Shown here: piece by piece, positions 45,915 to 56,371 of the stretch
Numbering within the stretch: the stretch's first letter is position 1
How the letters are laid out: each line of letters opens with the position of its first letter
NCBI GenBank assembly: GCA_033977485.1
Contig: CM066992.1
Coordinates: forward strand, 100,700,140 to 100,764,139
DNA: 64,000 nucleotides
From: Hydrangea macrophylla
Lineage: Eukaryota > Streptophyta > Magnoliopsida > Cornales > Hydrangeaceae
Reading direction: 5' to 3'
Notes under the pieces: generated by a model
What the model was told of the DNA's origin: nothing
Database searches by the model: none
The model's input: only the letters and a program-made list of their open reading frames with translations
Made by a program: the position numbers and the translations under genes

Positions 45915-47345
45915 CTAAACCGATGGAGACAGGAGGTCGGATCTGGGTCGTTGTGCTTCTGACTTCTCTGTGCTGGAGGCAAAGTCGGAACTGTTTGATC
46001 CTGACCGATGTGAACTGGAGATCGGGCCGGGGCTGCCGGACTCAGACCGCTGCGAACTGGAGGTCGGGTCGAGGCTGCCGGGCTCAGACCGCTGCGAACT
46101 GGAGGTCGGGTCAGGACTGCCGGACCCTGCCTGCTGTGAGCCGAAGGAACTATCAGAATTCCCGGGCTGATCTCGCTTCCGCTTATTTCTGGAAGACTCG
46201 TTGCTTTCTTGCCCGGTGTCTTTGGTCTTCAGAAACTCTTCAGTGTCAATGTATTTTCCAATCCTCTCAGAGAGCTCGACCAAAGTTTCCGGTCGGTTTC
46301 TGTGGAACGACGCAGCGCACTTGGTGTGTTGAACTCCCGAACAGAAGGCTATGATGGCGATTGTCTCGTTCAAATTGCGGATTTGAAGCTTCTGTTGGTT
46401 GAACCGGTCGGTGAACTCTTTGAGAGACTCATTATTCCGTTGTCTGACTGTTAGTAGTTGCATGTCTGGCTTTGGCCGCTCATGCATACCGGCGAACTGG
46501 TTGATGAACTGCTTGCTGAGTTGTTTGAAACTGCAGACCGATCGGGGCTCCAAGGAGTAGAACCACTGCATGGCCGGGCCTTTCAAAGTGCTGGGGAAGG
46601 CTAGGCAGTGTAGCTCATCGGAGTTGGTGGCTAGGACCATCTGAGCCTTATAGGTTCGGACGTGGTCAATCGGGCTTCCCGAGCCGTTGTATGAATCTAG
46701 CCGAGGCTGCTTGAATTTGCGCGGGATAGAGAACCTCGTGATTTGGCTGGAGAATGGTGACTCTGTCTCGGTATTGGCTTGATTCTGAACGCAATTTTGA
46801 CCAAGCTTTTTGGCCACTCCGTCGATCTGTTTCTTCAAGTCCTTGATTCGGGCTTCCACTCCTTCCCGACCGGTATCTGAGGAGCTGGTCGGGTTGGTGG
46901 AAGAGGCTTCTTCATGGCAGGGTGTTGTCCTCTGGGATCGGGCTCGGCTATGACTCCGGGTAACCGTTCGCCTAGGGACGACTTGGCTCTTGACCGAGTG
47001 ACCCTGGACTGATTCCCGGGCCATACGCTCCTGCCTTTCCTCTCGGGCAGCACGCCCACTGTTGATGTCTCTGGCATCCTCAACATGGGACAGGTTGGCT
47101 CGGATCCGTTGTCTGGTCAAGATCGGTTCTCGACCGTACGCAATGTTCCCGGGTTGTTTCCCGGCCACTGGAGGATTGCTTTGCTGGGCTAGCAGTGCTT
47201 CGATCTGTTGTTGGATTTGACGCTGGCCCTCCAAGAGTTGTGTGAGGGTTGCGGTGATTTGCTCATATGTCGGGACTGCTGCAGTCGACGCCGGGGCCGA
47301 AGGAAAATCCCGGTCGGACTGCTGCGCAGCCTTCTTTGGTGGCAT
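45915..47345 (-). CDS. Retrotransposon Gag protein, 476 aa, intact
   Basis: The start MPPKKAAQQSD is 60 bp inside the 5' LTR boundary. The N-terminal ~120 residues are Gln/Arg/Ser-rich and disordered-looking (QQIEALLAQQSNPP), and a short predicted coiled segment lies at about 165-185 (ARIKDLKKQIDGVAKKLG). The retrotransposon gag domain (PF03732-like) spans about residues 215-370: RKFKQPRLDSYNGSGSPIDH, then ALKGPAMQWFYSLEP-like sequence and SLKEFTDRFNQQ. The C-terminus has 14-residue tandem repeats (PTSSSQRSE type, DNA 45990-46140). I see no CCHC knuckle. The ORF has no stops, in keeping with a recent insertion. Confidence 0.92.
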   Translation of the reverse strand: MPPKKAAQQSDRDFPSAPASTAAVPTYEQITATLTQLLEGQRQIQQQIEALLAQQSNPPVAGKQPGNIAYGREPILTRQRIRANLSHVEDARDINSGRAAREERQERMARESVQGHSVKSQVVPRRTVTRSHSRARSQRTTPCHEEASSTNPTSSSDTGREGVEARIKDLKKQIDGVAKKLGQNCVQNQANTETESPFSSQITRFSIPRKFKQPRLDSYNGSGSPIDHVRTYKAQMVLATNSDELHCLAFPSTLKGPAMQWFYSLEPRSVCSFKQLSKQFINQFAGMHERPKPDMQLLTVRQRNNESLKEFTDRFNQQKLQIRNLNETIAIIAFCSGVQHTKCAASFHRNRPETLVELSERIGKYIDTEEFLKTKDTGQESNESSRNKRKRDQPGNSDSSFGSQQAGSGSPDPTSSSQRSEPGSLDPTSSSQRSESGSPGPISSSHRSGSNSSDFASSTEKSEAQRPRSDLLSPSV

Positions 47346-47385
47346 ATTGATCAGTCAAGAATTTGTTGATGAGAAGAATTGTCGT

Positions 47386-47405
47386 TCCCACAGACGGCGC
47401 CAAGC
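47386..47405 (-). other. Primer-binding site of the gag-only element
   Basis: On the minus strand, directly after the LTR end GGCATCATCA, the sequence is GCTTGGCGCCGTCTGTGGG. TTGGCGCCGTCTGTGGGAA is the type of primer site found in Tat/Ogre-related plant Ty3/gypsy elements, which hints at the autonomous partner. Confidence 0.65.
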
Positions 47406-47893
47406 TGATGATGCCAAAAATTGGTAAGAGTAATTTTAGGAGAGAGAGAGAGAAAGTGAGAGACTGTTTTTTGTATGTGGTTCGGCCCTGTTAATGAAGG
47501 TACCTACGTCCACGGGTGTGTCTGAGCACGTTCACTAGCAGATCACCGGCAGGCCTGGTGAGCCAACAAAGAGGGGCGGCACTACCAGTAATACCGGCCG
47601 GGTGTATGCGTATAATGGTGAATTATAGAGGCGCTGTGTAGACTACAGAATTGGCCGCCCCACCAATGGGGGGTGGGTGGTCTCTTTTATAGATGCAAGA
47701 GACCTACTCATACATGGATAAGGAAATATAATCCTATTAGGGTGTGATTGACAGCAATCAAGTGAGTTTCCTAATTGTATTAGGATTGATTGACATTAAT
47801 TGTGGGAGTTTCCCAATTGGATTAGGAAATAGGTGCACTTTCCATTAGTCTTCTAGCTTGAGTAGGAAACTGCCCATAATTTTGGGCGTATCA
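47406..47893 (-). repeat. 5' LTR of the gag-only element
   Basis: 488 bp; see the partner LTR. The TATA-like 'tctataaaag' on the minus strand (near 47690) could be its promoter. Confidence 0.95.
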
Positions 47894-47898
47894 TCCAT

Positions 47899-48591
47899 GC
47901 AATAGGTTAACACAAAAGAACTGAACTCTCATAATAAAAATTACAAAATCCTAGTTACTTGACTATGGAGTTTAGCCCTCCATAGATATGGACCATATGG
48001 TCACAATAGAAAGAGATAGTGACTCCATAGCCAATCTTAAATCGCCTCTTCGTCTCCACAGACGTCTCTACAATTTTCGATCCCTCTTTTTTTTTTTTTT
48101 TTTTTGGTTCCTTTTATCATCCTTTGCGATTTTCTCCCTTTTACCTCATATTTGTTCAAAGAATCTTTTGAACTACACATTCCAAAACTAATAACTAGAA
48201 CTACTGTAATGAAAAACAAATAAACTTACTTTTTTCTTTGGAAAAAAAAAAAAACCCCTTAAATTAGGAGTTGAAATATGTAATATGTACAACACCGATC
48301 ATCTATTATTGACAATTTTCATTGTTGTTGATGATTAGATCTTAGATGCAGATCTTTTTGGGGATGTTCTTGACTTCATAATTTTGCTGAAAAGGTCTTG
48401 GCACTAGCAGGTGAATCTATGACTATGCTCTCATTGGTACAAAAACAAGTATATGGAGGAAACGAAACGAAACCAAACCACACATCATTTGGGATTTTGA
48501 CACCTATCAAAACAGAGACTGTTTGGTTTTTTTTGGCCTTTGAAGTGGACCCACATGCCACAATAAGAGAAGCTGAGTTGTCACTGTGTCT
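47899..48591. other. Intergenic, no gene seen
   Basis: AT-rich with T and A runs (48089-48104, 48241-48253). No coding region or repeat with clear ends is recognised. Confidence 0.5.
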
Positions 48592-48600
48592 GTCCTTGAC

Positions 48601-48853
48601 GAGAAGTTATTCAGTGAGCCCGTCATGCCACGTCAGCATGCTGACGTGGTGTGACCATTTAATCCTAACCACTCACTTGCTCCTTTCTTTTAGGGAGATC
48701 ATGACAAGTGGTTAGTGGAATTTCAAATTTAAAATCTGATAACCACTTGTCATGATCCCCCTAGAAGGAGGGGGCAAGTGGATGGCTGAGATTAAATGGT
48801 CACACCACGTCAGCATGCTGATGTGGCATGACGGACTCACTGAATAATTTCTC
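48601..48853. mobile_element. Mutator-type MITE, 253 bp
   Basis: The ends GAGAAGTTATTCAGTGAG and (reverse complement) GAGAAATTATTCAGTGAG are inverted repeats, and the arms continue as inverted copies through 'ccacgtcagcatgctgacgtgg'. It is flanked by a perfect 9-bp duplication GTCCTTGAC (48592-48600, 48854-48862). Confidence 0.92.
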
Positions 48854-49150
48854 GTCCTTGACGTGGTGAATACAATTAAAAAAAATGAAAATATCTCTGT
48901 GACCAAACCATAGCCGTTGATTAACCGGCATTAAAATACATAGGAGAAAAGATCATAGCCTGGCCCTCAAATCACTCTCCGGAAGAATCTCCCAACCAAT
49001 TATACATTTTTGGACCTATACATTCATTGTGATACATTTGTCCAAATCTTCTCATGTAAGAAAATATCATCATATTTTTCAAATCGTTATTTTTTTATTT
49101 ATTAATACACTGTTTTCACAAGGTGGGGAAATATTATACCCATTTCAACC

Positions 49151-49379
49151 GAGAAATTATTTAATGAGACCGTCACACCCATCAACATGATAACGCAGTG
49201 CAACATCCAAATAATTTGGGTCCATGAGGTCTCTATTTTAGGGGACATATGAAAAGTAATTCTAACTTTAAGCAACATGTCATTTCTCCGCTAGTGGTCA
49301 CGTGCCCCTATTTTAGGAACTACATATATACCACGTCAACATGATGACGTGATGTTGCGGTGTCACTGAATAACTTCTC
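49151..49379. mobile_element. Older MITE of the same family, in the aldolase promoter
   Basis: The termini GAGAAATTATTTAATGAG and (reverse complement) GAGAAGTTATTCAGTGAC match the 48601 element, as do inner 'catcaacatgat' arms. No clear 9-bp duplication remains. It ends ~115 bp upstream of the aldolase TATA box. Confidence 0.7.
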
Positions 49380-49493
49380 ATTAATTGCAGCAGCATTCCA
49401 TGTAGACAAATTTATCATCCACATGGCGACCCATGATTGGCCTATGCATCACAGCCTCAAATCAGACATCTTTGGCAATACAAACAAGGCAAC

Positions 49494-49501
49494 TATAAAT
49501 A
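49494..49501 (+). promoter_or_regulatory. TATA box of the aldolase gene
   Basis: TATAAATA lies 137 bp before the start codon. A CACGTG G-box core is at ~49300 (inside the MITE) and 'gattgg' near 49434. G-boxes are common in light-responsive genes; that regulation here is inference. Confidence 0.6.
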
Positions 49502-49630
49502 CAGGAATGGGAGTGAGAGTGCATGTGTGGTAAAGAGACACAGAGAGCTTGAGAGAGGAGATAAGATTTGAAGAGCTGCTCAATTTGCTCTCTGTGTTTA
49601 GAGACACATCAACATTCTTTGAGCAATACA

Positions 49631-51719
49631 ATGGCCTCAGCCTCATTCCTAAAGTCATCTATTGTACTTAACAAGTCAGAGTGGGTGAAGGGGCAGACCC
49701 TCCGCCAGCCCTCCGTCTCAGTCATCCGGTGCAACCCCACCACTCCATCGGCTCTCACCATCCGTGCAGGTTCCTATGCTGATGAGCTTATCAAGACCGC
49801 GGTATGTTATACACATTTATATACTTTATTTTTATAATAGCTCTTCCGGATCCCAAAGTGTGCTACCCATTATAAACAGGACCGGGTTAGGTCCTACTCA
49901 TTTAATTCTCATATTGGTTCAATAAAGAATAGGTTTTCAGAATGATCTAGGTTGAACATGTACTTCCGTGCACACACGGAATCAATCCTACAACTTCTCA
50001 AACTAGTATCTGAGTAATTCTATGGGGATGTATCATACATCCCAATTAGTTAGTTATCAATTGCAATTTTTCAATACAACGTATGGATATGCTCAATAAC
50101 GAGTAATGCTAATGGTTATAAAATTTCCTTTTCTAATTGAGATTACAAATAATGTCACACGGTAAAAGGGCGGGCCCACTAGAATCAGAGGTAAGGTGAC
50201 CCAACTATTACAGCATCAAAATTTAGAATACAAATTCGGAAACTATAGCATTATTTTTTAGTAGCTCGTCAAATCTTTAATCACAAGCAGATATACAACG
50301 TATATGAACATCTATCATGTATCAATATATGCACATGCTGAATTACAGTTCATAAGACACTACAAATTTTCAACTTGTTTATGTGGGTTGTAGAAAACTG
50401 TTGCGTCCCCGGGGCGTGGAATTTTGGCCATGGATGAGTCAAACGCGACATGTGGGAAGCGTTTGGCATCAATTGGGCTGGAGAACACAGAGGCCAATCG
50501 CCAAGCCTACCGGACCCTCCTAGTGAGCGTTCCTGGACTTGGACAGTGCGTTTCCGGTGCTATACTATTCGAAGAGACTCTCTACCAATCCACCGTCGAT
50601 GGCAAGAAAATGGTCGATGTCCTTAAAGAACAGAACATTGTTCCTGGTATCAAAGTTGACAAGGTAACTCAACTACGTACATTGCTATATTGTTAATATT
50701 GTAATACATTAGATATTATTATTCTTCTTGTGTATTTGTAGAGAAAGAATGAAACTACCATATTAACATATGGGTTGGACAGGGATTGGTGCCCCTGGCT
50801 GGTTCAAACGACGAGTCATGGTGCCAAGGTCTTGATGGTCTTGCTTCCCGCTCTGCTGCTTACTACCAACAGGGTGCTCGTTTCGCCAAATGGTATATAA
50901 ATGTAGATATAGTAGCACCTATTCATATCTAATAGTTCACAAAATATGTCTTCAATAACAATTGAATTCAACACATTGTCAATTTTTTGGTCAATCAGGC
51001 GTACCGTTGTGAGCATTCCCAACGGCCCATCTGCCTTGGCTGTGAAAGAAGCTGCCTGGGGGCTTGCTCGCTATGCTGCCATCTCTCAAGTAAGAAAACA
51101 AACTTCATACCCCTTTGTATAAGGGCCTATATCAATATGTAGGTATCGTCTATGATATATTGTAGCACTTTGGACTGCTAAAATGTATCACAAATGTCAA
51201 ATTGGGACGTAAATAATTTTAAATTTAGTGTACTAAAAAGTGGTTTATTTATGTTATGTCCTTCTAAAATTCACTTTTATTTAATCATTTTAATTGGGCT
51301 GCAACAAACTTTTTTGTCCATTTAAAAATAGGAGCTTTTAAATTTGTAATAGGTGTTTAGCATTTATCGCACACACGGGTTCAAGGCTAGGACTTGATTT
51401 TGATTGAGAATACAATTAATTTGGTTATAAATGAAATTGCAGGACAATGGGTTGGTGCCTATAGTGGAGCCAGAGATATTGCTAGATGGTGAGCATGGAA
51501 TAGACAGGACATTCGAGGTGGCCCTTAAGGTTTGGGCCGAGGTGTTCTTCTATTTGGCAGAAAACAATGTGATGTTTGAAGGAATACTCCTAAAGCCAAG
51601 CATGGTTACTCCTGGAGCAGAGTGCAAGGACAGGGCAACTCCTCAACAAGTCGCCCAATACACTCTCAATCTCCTCCGCAGGAGAATCCCCCCAGCAGTT
51701 CCTGGAATAATGGCAAGTA

Positions 51720-51752
<33 letters not shown>

Positions 51753-52756
51753 TATGTATATCAGTTTATGTGCATTAGATAGTTAAGTATTGTAGACCTG
51801 TTTGGGAATGCATAGAATGCTAGCAGGTAAATCATATTCCTACTTTCATATCTTGTCTGGTCTGTCTTTACAAAAAATAGTACTATCACGTTAGTTTGAC
51901 AAGGAACAGTGTTAAAAGTAATTGTCGGTGGGGAATGGACACACCTAGATAATAAATGAACAACTGTCAAACACTTTAATATATAGAAATGGTATAGTGA
52001 GGAATCACAGAGCGCTGGAGTCTGTATTTTTCTTCTTCTTTTTGGATCAAATTTGGGCAGTTTTCATTCCTTGCTCTCATTTTCTATCTAGTTTGCATAA
52101 AAACTAACAAAAATGTTGTTGTGACAAAAGACCTGTTTTAAGAGTGACTTGAAATCCAGCACAATCTCCTACGTTACATAAAGGCATCTAACAAATACTT
52201 AGGGCCTGTTTGGGAATACAGAAAATAGGATTTGCTTCAGACTAAGTATCACTTTTGTAAATCAGCATCATGTTGATTTGATAAAGAGCCACTGCTGGGG
52301 CATTTTTAAGCCAGGCACAGATTTCTACATACCTAAAAAGCAGCTACTATTTAGAATTGGTTTTTCTCTTAACCACAAAACTAATTATTGGGTTACCCAA
52401 ACAACCTCTTAAATATGCAATAATTATGGGCCTTCCAACCAGCCCCTAATATGTTGAAATCTGTTGGTTTTGAGCAGTTCTTGTCTGGTGGGCAATCCGA
52501 AGTTGAGGCAACTCTAAACTTGAATGCAATGAATCAAGCTCCGAACCCATGGCACGTCTCATTCTCTTATGCCAGAGCTCTCCAGAACACATGCCTGAAG
52601 ACGTGGGGTGGCCGCCCAGAGAACGTGAAGGCGGCTCAGGAGGCTTTGCTGATCCGGGCTAAGGCCAACTCTCTGGCTCAGCTAGGCAAGTACACCGGTG
52701 AAGGAGAGTCAGATGAAGCAAAACAAGGCATGTTTGTCAAGGGCTACACATACTAA
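49631..52756 (+). CDS. Fructose-bisphosphate aldolase class I, plastid, 396 aa
   Basis: Six exons: 49631-49801, 50394-50663, 50783-50892, 50999-51089, 51443-51712 and 52478-52756, in total 397 codons with stop and no frame break. It catalyses reversible cleavage of fructose 1,6-bisphosphate and sedoheptulose 1,7-bisphosphate chemistry in the Calvin cycle. Residues 1 to ~45 form a Ser/Thr-rich transit peptide ([10 protein letters not shown]). The body starts at [24 protein letters not shown] and the Schiff-base Lys265 ([12 protein letters not shown]) are present, with the acidic pair in VEPEILLDG at 223/225. The C-terminus ends KGYTY, as in other plastid isoforms. Intron 5 starts GC instead of GT (ATG|GCAAGT ... 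GAGCAG|TTC). It has the usual size for plastid aldolases. Confidence 0.97.
52202..52408. mobile_element. PIF/Harbinger-type MITE in aldolase intron 5
   Basis: The left GGGCCTGTTTGGGAATA and right (reverse complement) GAGGTTGTTTGGGTAAC are imperfect inverted repeats flanked by TTA on both sides (52199-52201, 52409-52411). Confidence 0.65.
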
Positions 52757-53605
<849 letters not shown>

Positions 53606-53857
53606 CTCCCTCCGTCCCTTTTTTTGAGTCCACCTTTGGGAACTCAACTTTTTAAGGGGACAAAAAGAATCTACACCTGCTTTCCACTATTGCCCATAAT
53701 CATTACAATAACTTTTTTAGTTTTGTCTTGGGGTAGATTTCAAGGAAGGGTAGTTTTGGAAAGTAAGTAAAAATTGTTTCCCAATTTAGGAAAGTGGACA
53801 CTAATTTTGGGACATCACAAAATGGAATATAGGACTCAAAAAAAGGGACGGAGGGAG
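53606..53857. mobile_element. Stowaway MITE
   Basis: The ends CTCCCTCCGTCCCTTTTTTT and its inverted copy are flanked by TA on both sides (53604-53605, 53858-53859). Confidence 0.93.
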
Positions 53858-56371
53858 TATAAAATAATACAAAAAGTACCCCAAGACTTTTCCTTTGACA
53901 TACCCTCCAAATATAGCACACAATTTAGCACTGCCAAATTATAGAATGAAAAATACCCCACCACCATTGAAGCAGCATTTTTTGCGACCCATGCTAAATG
54001 ATGTGAATAGCACAATTCACGCAATTGAAGATATTCTTAACAATACTAGCTGTTGCAACAATACAAGCAGAAACAAGGACATCCGAATTAATCCTTCCTA
54101 GAAGATCGCTTGTAACAGAAAGGTCTCATGCTTTTGTGACCTCAGGAACGGTTAATACCTGCAGTCTTCCTGACTGAGATGGTATTATATATTCACACTT
54201 ACATGTTCAAACTTCAAAGGCACCAATCTTTAACACCTCTCTCTCTCTCTCTCTCTCTCTCTGTGAAGCTGATGATGTATCATTGTCTCTATTTAGTTGT
54301 GTATTACATATTTTTCAATTCCTCTAAGATACTTCGTTTTCTCTGGAAGCTTCTATTAGCTGCATGTTCTATAATTTTTTACTATCAGAAGACACAAGAA
54401 ACGTGCAAGGAGGAGAAGCAACTTCAGTCACAAAATACGGTACTAGTAGAGTACTAGGTATATGATATATTTCTGGTTGGCATAGAATGCAACCATGATA
54501 ATGATTCAATATGGTTTGTTGGATCAAACCTGACAAGTTGGTAGATCTATTTCAATTGCAATTGGGGATCAATGATGAGCAATAATTTGTCTCTGTCTCA
54601 CAGTTCAACAACACAGAAGCAATAATTTGTATGTCACATGAAACTGAATTGATCCATAGTGTATTTCACTTACACAAAGTCACTGTCCATCTCTCTTTCA
54701 AAAAATTTTGTTCTTTTGTTTCTTGTTCCGCCTTGTGATTAGTCTGTTTATCCTGAATGATCTCATTTTTCAATTATTCAACCATTTCATTTTACCAAGT
54801 TCAATGTTAGCAAAAAGATCAACTCTGCAATCTGTTGTTACTTAATCATCGTTACCCTTAGATGGTGAAGATGTTATTGACTGTGAACCAATATTGAGTG
54901 GTTTTCTCTTTCCATATTCAATCACTAGAAACTCCTCCACCTGGATTCTAATAATAAAAAATATATATACGAAGATCAATATTTTGAAATCCTGAGATGG
55001 AAATTCCTAGACATTCCCCCGCTTAATGGATAACCATTTGCTACCAATGGGGAATTACTTCTCGGCCCATCAGTCATCTTGAATAATGATTCACATACTC
55101 AATAAAGCACAGGCGGACCAATCAAGTGGAACAGAACCAATAACTTTACTAAAGTAGTGTCCTAAAAAGAAAACTGGTTCTTAAACAGCTTGCACCGTCA
55201 TGGCACATCGAGGAACTGCAACATATGATCCAATGTGTTATAACGATTATTTCACAGATCGGTTGAACCATATTCTGAAACACGAGAAAAAATCATTGGC
55301 CTATCAATGAAAAAGATTAGACTCATGCAAACATCATGAACAAAACAAGGCTAGCTTTCACTACAAATAATTCAACTTCTGAAGGTAAGAAATGCTGATT
55401 TTGTTGTACACTGGTAAAAATTCTCTACATCTAAGGAAATTTGTGCATGGGAACAGAGAGATCAAACCTAGAGAATATTAAGGGACAGAAGTGTCCGAAG
55501 AAGTTACCAATCCCTTAACTCAGTCAGCAAGAAGGATCTGAGAGAAACTTAGTCAAATAACATCTGCAGCAACAAAGTGAAAGGAAAGGAAAACAGATGC
55601 AGATTATTATATATAATTGAGGCTCTTTAGTAAAGAGCAAGATGACTTTTATGGGACTAAATGGTTTTATCAGAAAAATGCAGTTTAAATGTACCATAAA
55701 GCCTTTTTTTCCTGGGAGAAGGTAAATATTTTATGCGGGACAACGAATTGAGCAATATTGTAGTGTGAGTTGTTTCCATCTACTAAATTGAAGCAAAAAG
55801 TCATTACCCAACAGTGTTTTTTTATGGATCATACAACCACATCCAAAAATCTACTACCAAATACAGAAGTGTCATGAGAGTATGAGACTGATCAAAAACT
55901 CAACACAAAGGCAGACGGACCATTGAAGAATTCATTGTTGAAAATCATATGAAGAGATTCTTATCCACAAATAGACCTCTCACTAACAACATCCAAGTGG
56001 TAAAAATACAGCCACTTTACATTTGACTCTTCTTTTGCTGAATAAAAACTCTACCCCTTACTGTGTTATTCATTTTACTTCCACTAGTTCTCAAATCAGA
56101 ATTCGTGTCGTGATTAGAAGAATTGGGAAAAAGATAATTCTATTATTTACACTCCCAATGTATATATAAGTTACAAGGATAAACCAAGAAGGAAAGAAAA
56201 CAAAGAAATGAAATAAAATAAATGACAGTAATTTTTTCAGATACACAAGTAGTAACAAAAAACATTCCCACAACTTTAAAGACAATAATAAACACTACAT
56301 AAAATGAAAAAAATGGACCGAATATAAGAAAAGTGAGCCAGTAGTAATCAAAGATGTGGAATATACCTCCA
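53858..56371. other. Intergenic DNA downstream of the BBX gene
   Basis: No coding region is recognised in 2.5 kb; a (CT)n run sits at 54238-54261. The right end includes the 3' UTR of the minus-strand BBX gene. Confidence 0.5.

Larger units (their letters stand above)
44358..47893 (-). mobile_element. Young non-autonomous LTR retrotransposon encoding only Gag (TR-GAG type)
   Basis: Two 488-bp LTRs (44358-44845 and 47406-47893) appear identical base for base and are flanked by the duplication TCCAT (44353-44357, 47894-47898). In minus-strand orientation the element starts TGATACGCCC and ends GGCATCATCA. A primer-site-like TTGGCGCCGTCTGTGGGAA follows the 5' LTR, and a G-rich purine tract (rc of 44846-44865) precedes the 3' LTR. 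The 2.56-kb interior has one long ORF, gag, and no protease, RT or integrase. It must use enzymes made by another element. Confidence 0.95.

Noticed and set aside
45923..46354. Plus-strand frame with repeated RSG-type units
   Set aside because: It is the antisense shadow of the tandem-repeat C-terminus of the intact Gag protein on the minus strand.
44358..47893. Reading the two identical 488-bp blocks as a segmental duplication or assembly error
   Set aside because: TG..CA-type ends, a 5-bp TCCAT duplication, primer site, purine tract and a gag frame between them make an LTR element the better explanation.
48601..48853. The ccacgtcagcatgctgacgtgg inverted sequence as a regulatory palindrome of the aldolase gene
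   Set aside because: It is part of the arms of a MITE with a perfect 9-bp duplication over 700 bp upstream.
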